Assembly (NCBI GenBank): GCA_964604875.1
Contig: CAZSAC010000003.1
Coordinates: forward strand, 1-57,390
Direction: 5' to 3'
DNA: 57,390 bases
Source of the DNA: JAVVSR01 sp964604875
Lineage (GTDB): Bacteria; Bacillota; Clostridia; Christensenellales; CAG-917
Shown: positions 7,161-14,748 of the stretch, in pieces
How the letters are laid out: the number at the start of each line of letters is the position of its first letter
How positions within the stretch are numbered: position 1 is the first letter of the stretch
Notes under the pieces: model-generated
Database searches by the model: none
Told to the model about the DNA's origin: nothing
What the model saw: the letters and a program-made list of their open reading frames with translations, nothing else
Made by a program: the position numbers and the translations under genes

Positions 7161-8443
7161 GCAAGACCCCTAATATTATCTTTTATTTTACAGACCAACA
7201 ACGAGCCGATACGTTAACGCCCGACGTTATGCCATATCTTTGGCAAGAGGCGCAGGAAAATGCACTGTACGACTTTGCATATACTTGTCAACCTGTTTGC
7301 GGACCCGCGCGAGCTTGCCTTCAAACGGGCTTAAACGCTTCTTGCAACCGTTCCGTCGTAAACAATATCCCTCTTCAGTCAGGCATAAAAACCCTTGCAA
7401 GCTACCTAAACGAAAACGGCTATGATACCGCCTATATCGGAAAATGGCACTTGGCGTCAGGCAATTTGAACGGGGAAAATCTAAATTGTCAAAGCAAGGC
7501 TATCCCAAAAGAGCGTTTGGGTGACTATCGCTATTTTAGAGGAGCCGACGTATTGGAGTTTACCTCCCACGGCTATGACGGATATATTTTCGATGAAGAT
7601 GGAAATAAATTGGATTGGACAGGCTATAGGGTAGACGCTATAAACGATTTTGCAATAGAATACCTTAAAACCCGCCCAACGGATAAACCATTTTTTATGT
7701 TTGTCAGTCAGCTTGAGCCACACCATCAAAACGATAGGCATTGCTTCGAGGGCTATAAGCCGACTATTTCTCAATTTGAAAACGCAACCATACCGCAGGA
7801 TTTGCAGGCGTTTACGGGAAACTATAAAAAGGAATATCCGAACTATTTGTCCGCCATAAACAGAATTGATTTTAACTTTGAAAAGCTTGTAAATGAACTA
7901 AAATCGCAAGGTATTTTTGAAGATACCGTTATATTTTTTACCGCCGACCACGGCAATCATTTTAAAACCCGAAACGTTGAATATAAGCGCTCGCCTCACG
8001 ATGCGTCCTTGCATATTCCCCTTGTTGCTATAAACGGAGATTTTAAAAATTTGGGGAGACAAACACGCCTCGTAAGCTTATTGGATATGCCGTCAACCAT
8101 TCTGGACGTGGCAAAAATTCCGATTCCCGCTTCATTTCAAGGTATATCTCTTTTAAGGGCTGAGGAACGAGACTGCGTTTACGTTGAGATAAGCGAAAGC
8201 TATTTTGGCAGAGCCATCAGAACCAAGCAATATACATATTCCATAAAAGCAGTTTTGGCGCATCCCTTTGCAAAGAAGGCGCGGCTTTACAAAGACTATT
8301 GCTTATATGACAATATCGCCGACCCTTGCCAAGCTCACAACCTGATACACACCCGTTCCTATAAGCAAGTTAAGGACAAGCTTAGACAAATATTGACAAA
8401 CGAAATGGAAGCTATTGGGCAAAAACACCCGATTATATTATAA
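7157..8443 (+). CDS. Cytoplasmic Cys-type sulfatase / alkaline phosphatase superfamily hydrolase
   Basis: 428 residues. The N-terminus NIIFYFTDQQRAD is the first metal-binding region of type I sulfatases. CGPARACLQTG (48-58) is the CxPxR-x4-TG signature, so Cys48 should become formylglycine, and FFTADHGNH holds the C-terminal metal ligands. There is no signal peptide, so it acts in the cytosol, possibly on sulfate or phosphonate monoesters. The start is set by ATGA overlap with gltX; the frame stays open upstream inside gltX, but that part would be an antiparallel-looking, Arg-rich extension unlike sulfatases. The likely activating enzyme is encoded at 46445-47536. Confidence 0.85.
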   Translation: MSKTPNIIFYFTDQQRADTLTPDVMPYLWQEAQENALYDFAYTCQPVCGPARACLQTGLNASCNRSVVNNIPLQSGIKTLASYLNENGYDTAYIGKWHLASGNLNGENLNCQSKAIPKERLGDYRYFRGADVLEFTSHGYDGYIFDEDGNKLDWTGYRVDAINDFAIEYLKTRPTDKPFFMFVSQLEPHHQNDRHCFEGYKPTISQFENATIPQDLQAFTGNYKKEYPNYLSAINRIDFNFEKLVNELKSQGIFEDTVIFFTADHGNHFKTRNVEYKRSPHDASLHIPLVAINGDFKNLGRQTRLVSLLDMPSTILDVAKIPIPASFQGISLLRAEERDCVYVEISESYFGRAIRTKQYTYSIKAVLAHPFAKKARLYKDYCLYDNIADPCQAHNLIHTRSYKQVKDKLRQILTNEMEAIGQKHPIIL

Positions 8444-8481
8444 AAACATACCATAAACAGCAGTTTATGTTAGGAGGATTT

Positions 8482-9447
8482 ATGGAAACAGGCGCTCACC
8501 TCAAAAAAACCGCAATACTTTCTGTAGGTTTGTTTATAGCTATATTCGGAGGATTGTTGACCATTGCGTCATTTTTTGATTTTCAAATAAACAAAATTTT
8601 ATGCGATTTAGAAGCGGGCGAATATATTTCCTCTAACGGTTTCGGATTATTTTTTGAGGCGATAGGAAGCTCTCCTATCTATATTATGAGCGGTATTGCT
8701 TGTACCATTTGGTTCTGGGCGACACTTCGAAAAAAGAAAATGCCCTTGGCAGTTTTATGCGCAGGGCTTGTGATTTTTGCAAACTATATCTTTTTCAGCG
8801 ATATTTTCAAGTATGTGGGCGAGCACTTTGCCGCCTACGCCTCTAGGACGTCGGGCATTGCTGTTTCCGATGATTTTATCGACAGCTTCTATATTAAAAC
8901 CATATGCGTTTTACTTTCCGCTATGCTTTCAGCATTATTGATTATCTCTTGGGGGTGGATTTCCCCTCAAACAAATGAAAAACTTGTCAAGTGGGGTTTT
9001 GTCATTCTTACCGCGCTGGTTTGCTATTTGGTTGTAACCTTTATTAAAGCTCCCGTCGGACGTATGCGTTACCGCTCTATGAACGTGACCGGAAATTGGG
9101 GCGATTTTACAAATTGGTGGGTTATAAACGGCAAAAGAACGGTGGAAGGCTTGCCGTCAGACAGCTGTAAGTCCTTTCCCTCGGGGCATACCTATTCGGC
9201 TGCTGTGATTTATACTCTTGTTTGTCTGCCCAACATTTTGGAAAGCTGGAACAAAAAATGGATTAAAATTGCTGTTTGGACGTCGACTATCGCGTTTACA
9301 GGCATTGTCGCCGTCAGCAGATTGGTTGTAGGCGCGCACTTTATGAGCGACGTTTTAGTCGGTGGCACGCTTTCGTTCTTAGCTATAATTATCGCGCAAG
9401 AATTTCTAGTATATAAATGCGCTCATATAAAAGTTTTTAAGTCGTAA
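8482..9447 (+). CDS. PAP2-family membrane phosphatase
   Basis: 321-residue integral membrane protein of the type 2 phosphatidic acid phosphatase superfamily. The three catalytic blocks are visible: KAPVGRMRYR, FPSGHTYSA and SRLVVGAHFMSD, with the last two His residues and Asp in place. It has about six hydrophobic segments. Possible substrates are undecaprenyl pyrophosphate or lipid phosphates. The start at 8482 is chosen because AGGAGG lies just before it; an in-frame ATG at 8467 precedes that site. Its last 11 bp overlap the end of the convergent cwlD-like gene, leaving no room for a terminator between them. Confidence 0.88.
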   Translation: METGAHLKKTAILSVGLFIAIFGGLLTIASFFDFQINKILCDLEAGEYISSNGFGLFFEAIGSSPIYIMSGIACTIWFWATLRKKKMPLAVLCAGLVIFANYIFFSDIFKYVGEHFAAYASRTSGIAVSDDFIDSFYIKTICVLLSAMLSALLIISWGWISPQTNEKLVKWGFVILTALVCYLVVTFIKAPVGRMRYRSMNVTGNWGDFTNWWVINGKRTVEGLPSDSCKSFPSGHTYSAAVIYTLVCLPNILESWNKKWIKIAVWTSTIAFTGIVAVSRLVVGAHFMSDVLVGGTLSFLAIIIAQEFLVYKCAHIKVFKS

Positions 9448-10153
9448 GAAACTGCGCCCCGACGTATTGCATTATCCCCGAAAATATGTGATACGCCATA
9501 AGCTCTTGAAAAGAAGCGTCGTTTAATAATGCGTCGTCTTGGGGATTGCTTAAAAAACCGCATTCGACAATAATGGACGGGATATCCGTGCATTTTACAA
9601 TATAATAATCTCCCGAAATACAATCAAATTTTCTGCGCGCATAGTTTACGTTGATATTGTCGTTTAAAATGCCTTGCATTAAATTGGCAAAGCCTCTTGA
9701 CTCTGCATTTGCGCCGTTAAAAAAAACTTGCGCGCCCCTTCTCGACGGCGACGAGTATTTATTGCAATGTATGCTTACCACAAGTTCAGGTTGGCTTTTT
9801 TCTATAATTTCTTTTCGCTTTTGAAAATCACGCTGTTTAAAGTTTTTTTCCGCAACACCATATAAGCCGTATTGATTTTCACGCGTTAACACTACGTTAA
9901 CCCCCGCCTTTTTTAGATTTTTTGCCACAAGTTTTGAAATTATAAGATTGATTTCCCTCTCATATACGCGGGAGTTTACACCAATTACTCCGCCATCTAC
10001 GCCGCCGTGACCCGGGTCGAGCACAACACAAATATCAAGCGCGCCGGCAGATACCGTTTTTACAGAAAAATAACATACGCATATCGCCATACTTATTGCG
10101 ATAAATGAAAAAACAATCAATTTATTTAAAAAAGCTTTATTAGTTTTTTTCAT
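9437..10153 (-). CDS. cwlD: N-acetylmuramoyl-L-alanine amidase, CwlD type
   Basis: 238-residue zinc amidase of the Amidase_3 family. A signal/anchor helix (about 12-30) is followed by the catalytic domain with DPGHGG, YEREIN, VSIHCN and IIVECGFLSN, which hold the zinc ligands and catalytic Glu. The size and the single domain without cell-wall repeats fit CwlD, which with PdaA makes muramic delta-lactam in the spore cortex; a vegetative amidase is the alternative. The start at 10153 is chosen since GGAG lies 4 nt before it; an ATG at 10165 has no such site. Upstream lie a direct repeat and the DnaA-box dyad. Confidence 0.82.
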   Translation of the reverse strand: MKKTNKAFLNKLIVFSFIAISMAICVCYFSVKTVSAGALDICVVLDPGHGGVDGGVIGVNSRVYEREINLIISKLVAKNLKKAGVNVVLTRENQYGLYGVAEKNFKQRDFQKRKEIIEKSQPELVVSIHCNKYSSPSRRGAQVFFNGANAESRGFANLMQGILNDNINVNYARRKFDCISGDYYIVKCTDIPSIIVECGFLSNPQDDALLNDASFQELMAYHIFSGIMQYVGAQFLTT

Positions 10154-10165
10154 AATACTCCACAT

Positions 10166-10196
10166 TACATTTTTTGATAAGAATATACATTTTTTG
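10166..10196. repeat. Direct repeat TACATTTTTTG, 20-bp period
   Basis: Two identical 11-mers at 10166-10176 and 10186-10196, starting 20 bp apart, which is about two helical turns. They lie just upstream of the cwlD start and could be an operator, but may also reflect low complexity. Confidence 0.5.
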
Positions 10197-10211
10197 CATA
10201 AATAGACCTAC

Positions 10212-10265
10212 TTATCCACCGAGTTGTCCACATTTTGCACATCTTTTGTGGAAAACTCGGGATAA
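10212..10265. promoter_or_regulatory. Dyad with three DnaA-box-like sites
   Basis: TTATCCACC (10212-10220), TTGTCCACA (10224-10232) and, inverted, TGTGGAAAA (10247-10255) each match the DnaA box TTATCCACA at 8 of 9 positions. They sit on the arms of an inverted repeat: CCGAGTTGTCCACA (10219-10232) against TGTGGAAAACTCGG (10247-10260), complementary at 13 of 14 positions with a 14-nt loop; TTATCC and GGATAA extend it outwards. It could be a DnaA-binding regulatory or titration site, or a cruciform operator for another protein. Confidence 0.55.
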
Positions 10266-10478
10266 CTTTGTTAAAAATTAAGCAATCAACCTACTTCTTT
10301 ATTATTACAATATACGGGATTTTTACCTCAATAATGCCTTTCTTTTTTTGTCGATTTTATTCTTTTAGGCTTTGGAAAATCCTACATCCAAAAAACGCCT
10401 TTTTATGTCATTTTTCTACGTCATAAACCCCTTTTTTGATTTGTAAAATACAATAGAACAATTTGGGAGGGATTTTTT

Positions 10479-11720
10479 ATGCGGAAAATCAGCGACTTTT
10501 TATCAAAACCCTTGATTAGCTTGGCAAATGCGTCGTTTGAAGGCACAATTATTGGGGTTTTGTGCGATAAAAGACTTAGAAATATAGAATTCTTGGTTAT
10601 TTTGGTCGAAAACGAGGTTCTAGACGAGCAAAAATATGTGGCTATTAGATATGTCAAAAACACCACCGAAAATTCTGCGACAGTTTCCAATAATTTATGC
10701 ATAAAATCCGCTGAAGAGGTGGATACTGAGCGTTTCACCGAAAATCCGATTAATTCTTCTGTTTATGATTCAGATGGAAAACTTATCGGGCATCTTTGCG
10801 ACTTGCTTTTCTCCGATACCACAAAGCAAATTTGCCAAATTGACGTTGAGGGTAAGCTGCTTGAGGCAAATACCGTGGCATCTACGTCGCACGATATTGT
10901 TATTATAAACAGCAACCCCGAAAAGAGACCTTATAAGGTGCCCCCCCGCAAGGTTAAAAAACCAAAAGAAGACATAAAAGTTACGCTGTTGGACGAAAAA
11001 CCAAATTTTTGCAATGCTCATCAAAATAATGTCCCTTTAGAATCTGAGACTTTGGCGCCTCCACCAACGGATATAGAGGTCGCCATTCAAGATACTCGCT
11101 CAAGTGAGCCGATAATTGAAAACTCTATCGATGTTTCAACTGAGGAATTAAACGACAACGTGAATGAGGTTTTGAACGAGGAACTAACTTTGGACGCTTC
11201 CGACATTAATCAACCTGTAGTCGAGGACTTGCATTTTTGTAATGCCGATACGGCTTTTGAAGACTATTGTGAATCCTCTTTTGACGCGCCTGAAACACCA
11301 AAATCCGCGGTTGAAGATAGCCCCGAGGCTTTGACTAAGCCCAACTCGAATTTGTCAAAAACTCTACCACGGCAGTCCCTTATAGCAGAAGAGCTTGCCT
11401 GTGAGCTTGTAAACAAGGAAAATATAGCTACCCCTGAAGCTTTGAACTCTGAAAACGAAGTTACGGTTTCCGTTATTTCCGAGGTTAAATTTCAAGAGTT
11501 GATTTCCGACTTAAAAGACAAGGGCTTTGATGAAAAAATGCCGATTCGTCTTGTCAGCGATTACCGTTTTTTATTGGGCAGAACGGTAACCAACAATATT
11601 TATAATTTACGGAAGGAACTTGTAGTAGAAAAAAACACAACTGTGACCGTACCCGTGGTGGAACACGCTTTACGAACGGGTAAACTGATAGAGTTAATAT
11701 TAAATTCACGTCCGGTGTAA
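10479..11720 (+). CDS. PRC-barrel-domain protein with long acidic linker
   Basis: 413 residues. The first 75 residues and residues about 85-148 (SVYDSDGKLIGHLCDLLF...) look like two PRC-barrel units, a small beta-barrel found in RimM and YlmC/YmxH sporulation proteins. A basic patch PPRKVKKPK is followed by a long, acidic, probably disordered region (about 165-330). The C-terminal block (about 355-413, FLLGRTVTNNIYN...HALRTGKLIELIL) is compact again and may bind a partner. There is no signal peptide. GGGAGGG precedes the start. The function is unknown; a scaffold in envelope or sporulation assembly is only a guess. Confidence 0.72.
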   Translation: MRKISDFLSKPLISLANASFEGTIIGVLCDKRLRNIEFLVILVENEVLDEQKYVAIRYVKNTTENSATVSNNLCIKSAEEVDTERFTENPINSSVYDSDGKLIGHLCDLLFSDTTKQICQIDVEGKLLEANTVASTSHDIVIINSNPEKRPYKVPPRKVKKPKEDIKVTLLDEKPNFCNAHQNNVPLESETLAPPPTDIEVAIQDTRSSEPIIENSIDVSTEELNDNVNEVLNEELTLDASDINQPVVEDLHFCNADTAFEDYCESSFDAPETPKSAVEDSPEALTKPNSNLSKTLPRQSLIAEELACELVNKENIATPEALNSENEVTVSVISEVKFQELISDLKDKGFDEKMPIRLVSDYRFLLGRTVTNNIYNLRKELVVEKNTTVTVPVVEHALRTGKLIELILNSRPV

Positions 11721-11741
11721 GGTATATAGGGTTATATAGCA

Positions 11742-11769
11742 AAACGGCTTGGATATCTCCAAGCCGTTT
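11742..11769. terminator. Strong hairpin between convergent genes
   Basis: A 12-bp perfect stem AAACGGCTTGGA/TCCAAGCCGTTT with a 4-nt loop, 22 nt after the PRC-barrel gene. The T tract is short in both directions (TTT, or TTTT on the minus strand), so termination may be partial. The small frame at 11798-11833 follows it. Confidence 0.65.
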
Positions 11770-11797
11770 CGCTAATTATATGATAAGGGGGAAAATT

Positions 11798-11833
11798 ATG
11801 AGCTGTTTTATTTGTCCTCATATTACACCCTAG
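11798..11833 (+). CDS. Possible 11-residue peptide ORF
   Basis: ATG preceded by AAGGGGG at good spacing encodes MSCFICPHITP then TAG, with a CxxC pair. It sits between the terminator hairpin at 11742-11769 and a T-rich stretch (11848-11860) that could be a weak terminator. It may be a short expressed peptide, the remnant of a gene, or chance. Confidence 0.3.
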   Translation: MSCFICPHITP

Positions 11834-11977
11834 AAAGAGGGTTGTCAAGCCTTTTTTTAATATTTTTTCGAAATAATTAAATATTTTTTTAAAATTTAGT
11901 GTTTCAATCGGCAAATTTAAACATTGTCAGTCGATTGTATAACAAATTGGAGTCCATTTTTAGACTGCTGTATATTT

Positions 11978-12880
11978 TTAAACCTTTTCTATATAGTCTA
12001 AAACGTTTTCAACCGCAGTCGCTCCGTCGGCGCAAGCTGTAATTATCTGTCGGGCGGATTTTTTCCTTACGTCTCCTATTGCATAAATGCCCTCGCAACT
12101 TGTCCTCATTTCCTCGTCGGTTTCAATATACCCGTTTTCATCTAATCTGACGATATCTTTTACAAAGTCTGTTTCGGGTACCGTGCCTACCGCCACAAAT
12201 ACGCCGTCTAAAGACAAGGTTTTCGTTTCTCCATTCTTATCTTTCAACGTCATTTTTTCAACGCGCGTATTTCCTGATATTTCTTGCACGGTGTAGTTTA
12301 ACAAAAATTCAATATTTTTTTCTTTTTTTAGGCGTTCCACCAATAATTTTTCTGCCCGAAAGCTTTCTCTGCGATGAATTAAATATACTTGCTTTGCAAG
12401 CTTAGTCAAATAAAGCGCGTCTTTAAACGCAGTATTTCCTCCTCCGACAACGGCTACCGTTTTGTTTTTAAAAAACCCTCCGTCGCAAACTGCGCAATAG
12501 GATATCCCCGCGCCAATAAATTTTTGCTCAGACGGGATACCCAACGCCCTGTGTTTTGTGCCGACGGCAATGATAATTGCTTTGGCTTGTATTTCCTCGC
12601 CTGAACCTGTTGTCACCTTTTTTGACGAATCAACGCTTTTTATTTCGTCATATAGAAACTCCGCGCCGTATTTTTCGGCTTGATTTTTCATTTTAAAAGC
12701 CAGCTCATATCCGGCGATGCCATCTTCTGCGGGATAATTTTCAAGCTCGCTTGCCAAATTTACTTGTCCGCCTACAGCGCCTTTTTCAACCAAAAGCGTT
12801 GACAGTCCTGCCCTTGTAGCGTATATCGCCGCAGTTAAACCGGCAGGGCCTGCCCCAATTATCACCAAATCATAATTCAT
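11978..12880 (-). CDS. trxB: Thioredoxin reductase
   Basis: 300-residue FAD/NADPH flavoprotein that reduces thioredoxin in the cytosol. The N-terminal FAD-binding GAGPAGLTAAIYA, the redox pair Cys129-Cys132 in CAVCDG, the NADPH-binding GGGNTAFKDAL and the C-terminal GIYAIGDVR block are all present, in the order of low-molecular-weight thioredoxin reductases. AAGGGGG precedes the start. It overlaps the end of the upstream NUDIX gene by 11 bp, so the two are co-translated. No thioredoxin gene is adjacent, so ferredoxin-type or NrdH-type partners cannot be excluded. Confidence 0.95.
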   Translation of the reverse strand: MNYDLVIIGAGPAGLTAAIYATRAGLSTLLVEKGAVGGQVNLASELENYPAEDGIAGYELAFKMKNQAEKYGAEFLYDEIKSVDSSKKVTTGSGEEIQAKAIIIAVGTKHRALGIPSEQKFIGAGISYCAVCDGGFFKNKTVAVVGGGNTAFKDALYLTKLAKQVYLIHRRESFRAEKLLVERLKKEKNIEFLLNYTVQEISGNTRVEKMTLKDKNGETKTLSLDGVFVAVGTVPETDFVKDIVRLDENGYIETDEEMRTSCEGIYAIGDVRKKSARQIITACADGATAVENVLDYIEKV

Positions 12881-13418
12881 TTTTATACCCCCTTAATATG
12901 GCAACTTTTAAAATTGCTATTTGTGTTTTTGCATCGGGAATCAAATTATCTTTGACCATTTCCACCGCCTTGTCAAAGGGGATTTTGACTATATCCAAAA
13001 ATTCGTCTTCATCAAGGTGTTGCGAAACGGTTTCAAACTCATCGGCGTAATAAATATATATTTTCTCCGTACAGTAAGCCACCGTTGGAAATAAAACACC
13101 CAAAGATTTCACTTTCTTGGCGGACAAACCGCATTCCTCAATTAACTCACGCTTGGCGGTGACTTCGGGTTGTTCTCCCTCCTCCAGCTTTCCTGCGGGG
13201 ATTTCCAACAAACACTCAGAAAAGGGGTATCTATATTGCTTGACAAAATAGGCAAAGCCTTGAGCGTCTATCGCCAAAACACAAGCGCCTCCGTTATGAT
13301 GAACCACCTCGCGCTTTGTTATTTTGCCATTTTGAAGCTTTACGTCGTCAGAAGTGACTTTCATTATCCTACCATCGAAAACCACTTGAGAATTTAATTT
13401 GATTTCTTCGTTTTCCAT
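12870..13418 (-). CDS. nudF: NUDIX hydrolase, ADP-ribose pyrophosphatase type
   Basis: 182-residue cytosolic hydrolase expected to split ADP-ribose into AMP and ribose-5-phosphate. The full NUDIX box GX5EX7REUXEEXGU spans residues 76-98 (Gly76, Glu82, Arg90, Glu91, Glu94, Glu95, Gly97). The N-terminal beta-strand region and FPTVAYCTEKIYIYYA match the NudF/YqkG subfamily. It forms an operon with trxB, its last 11 bp overlapping trxB. AGAGG precedes the start. It diverges from spoIIR across 94 bp. Confidence 0.9.
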   Translation of the reverse strand: MENEEIKLNSQVVFDGRIMKVTSDDVKLQNGKITKREVVHHNGGACVLAIDAQGFAYFVKQYRYPFSECLLEIPAGKLEEGEQPEVTAKRELIEECGLSAKKVKSLGVLFPTVAYCTEKIYIYYADEFETVSQHLDEDEFLDIVKIPFDKAVEMVKDNLIPDAKTQIAILKVAILRGYKNEL

Positions 13419-13433
13419 AATTACCTCTTTTTT

Positions 13434-13462
13434 ATTTTAACACAGCGACACAACTATGTACA
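13434..13462 (-). promoter_or_regulatory. Candidate promoter of the NUDIX-trxB operon
   Basis: Minus strand -10 TAAAAT (13434-13439) with an extended TG, a 17-nt spacer and a poor -35 TGTACA (13457-13462). It abuts the candidate forespore promoter of spoIIR. Confidence 0.4.
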
Positions 13463-13491
13463 GTATAAAAATTGAAATTCGGGCAAAAATC
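13463..13491 (+). promoter_or_regulatory. Candidate sigma-F/sigma-G promoter of spoIIR-sleB-ypeB
   Basis: -35 GTATA (13463-13467) fits GYWTA, and -10 GGCAAAAATC (13482-13491) fits GGnrAnAnTw at all positions but the last, with a 14-nt spacer. No sigma-A-like pair was seen at this place. The predicted start lies only a few nt before the ribosome-binding site (13500-13505), which is a weakness of the assignment. Confidence 0.45.
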
Positions 13492-13512
13492 AAATGCACA
13501 AGGAGTTTAAAT

Positions 13513-14055
13513 ATGAAACGAAAACTGGCGGTTATTTTTTTAGTATGTTTTATCCTTATCACTTGTCTTGGCGGATGCGCGGACGCTCACAATATGCCTG
13601 ATTGTATTCGAATACATATTCGGGCAAACAGCAACGAGGAAATTGACCAAAGCATTAAGCTTATCGTAAAAAACGATATCGTAAACGTTCTTACGCCTTT
13701 GCTGGCAAGCTGCGAAACAAAATCCGACGCTTATTCTATTATGCAAGAAAATCTAAGTCTTATGAAGGAGGTCGCCGATAAAAGGCTTGCTGTGGAAGGT
13801 TTTTCTTATGTTTCGTCCATACGGCTTTGCAAGGAGAAATTCCCCGCAAGAGAGTATCTTGGCACGGTATACGATAGCGGAGTTTACGACGCCCTTATTA
13901 TAGAGCTTGGCTCGGGAAATGGCGATAACTGGTGGTGCGTGGCTTTCCCGCCGCTATGCTTTATCCCCGCATCGGACAGCGAAAACTTTTACTATAAATC
14001 GAAAATTATGGAAATTATCGAAAAATACAAAGAGGTAAACAATGAAAAACAATAA
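13513..14055 (+). CDS. spoIIR: Stage II sporulation protein R
   Basis: 180-residue exported signalling protein. In Bacillus, SpoIIR is made in the forespore and triggers SpoIIGA to process pro-sigma-E in the mother cell. A hydrophobic N-terminus ends in LGGC (Cys22), so it may be a lipoprotein. The body shows the family blocks IRIHIRANSN...IKLIVKNDIV and NWWCVAFPPLCFI. The start at 13513 follows AAGGAG; an upstream in-frame ATG at 13456 would overlap the -10/-35 region and precede the signal peptide. Its last 14 bp overlap sleB, an unusual linkage discussed under findings. Confidence 0.88.
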   Translation: MKRKLAVIFLVCFILITCLGGCADAHNMPDCIRIHIRANSNEEIDQSIKLIVKNDIVNVLTPLLASCETKSDAYSIMQENLSLMKEVADKRLAVEGFSYVSSIRLCKEKFPAREYLGTVYDSGVYDALIIELGSGNGDNWWCVAFPPLCFIPASDSENFYYKSKIMEIIEKYKEVNNEKQ

Positions 14056-14740
14056 AATTAAAATTACAGTCGTAGTTTTAATGTGTTTAACGGTTTTGAC
14101 AGGCGTTTTAAGTTTTTCGGGCTTGCTTGACGCAAAGCAATCGGCAGAAGCGGCGGTAGTCAAGCAAGGCTCAACCGGAAGCGACGTTAAAACAATTCAA
14201 ACGAAACTGAAAAGCTGGGGTTATTATACAGGCGCCGTGGACGGTATTTTCGGTTCAAAAACCTTACAAGCTGTCAAAAGCTTTCAGAAAACAAACGGCT
14301 TAACAGTAGACGGCATCGTTGGGGCAAAAACTGCGGCGGCTATGGGAATCACTCTATCGGGAAGCTCAACCTCAAGCGGAGGCTCCTCCAACACGGATTC
14401 CTATTTATTGGCTCGTTGCGTGTACGCAGAGGCAAGGGGCGAACCCTACACGGGGATGGTAGCGGTGGCGGCGGTAATTTTAAACCGTGTGAAGCACCCT
14501 GATTTCCCAAACACTATCGCAGGCGTAATATACCAACCTTGGGCGTTTTCTTCAGTAAATGACGGACAAATAAACTTAACGCCCAGTCAAACGGCAATCA
14601 ACGCCGCCCGAGACGCGCTAAACGGTTGGGACCCTACAAACGGGTGCATCTATTTTTATAATCCTGCAAAAACGACCAACGCTTGGATTTGGTCACGCCC
14701 TGTAAAACTGGTTATCGGAAACCACCGATTTGCAACGTGA
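14042..14740 (+). CDS. sleB: Spore cortex-lytic enzyme SleB
   Basis: 232 residues. An N-terminal signal helix (about 8-28), one peptidoglycan-binding domain (about 44-102, with the repeats GSDVKTIQTKL and GSKTLQAVKSFQ), a Ser/Gly linker, then the SleB/hydrolase_2 lytic transglycosylase domain (about 120-232). Glu130 in YAEARGEP is the expected catalytic acid. SleB cuts muramic-delta-lactam cortex during germination. GAGG precedes the ATG inside spoIIR. The next gene encodes its partner YpeB, 8 nt away. Confidence 0.95.
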   Translation: MKNNKIKITVVVLMCLTVLTGVLSFSGLLDAKQSAEAAVVKQGSTGSDVKTIQTKLKSWGYYTGAVDGIFGSKTLQAVKSFQKTNGLTVDGIVGAKTAAAMGITLSGSSTSSGGSSNTDSYLLARCVYAEARGEPYTGMVAVAAVILNRVKHPDFPNTIAGVIYQPWAFSSVNDGQINLTPSQTAINAARDALNGWDPTNGCIYFYNPAKTTNAWIWSRPVKLVIGNHRFAT

Positions 14741-14748
14741 GGTGAAAT

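Larger units (their letters stand above)
10154..10478. other. 325-bp intergenic region between cwlD and the PRC-barrel gene
   Basis: This divergent gap holds a direct repeat (10166-10196), a long dyad with DnaA-box-like sites (10212-10265) and a T-rich stretch (about 10300-10440). No open frame with a ribosome-binding site was seen, and no clear sigma-A promoter for the rightward gene. Confidence 0.7.

Noticed and set aside
10200..10478. Chromosomal replication origin
   Set aside because: DnaA-box-like sites and a T-rich stretch are present, but there is no dnaA, dnaN, gyrB or rpmH nearby, and gene direction converges around 10-16 kb instead of diverging.
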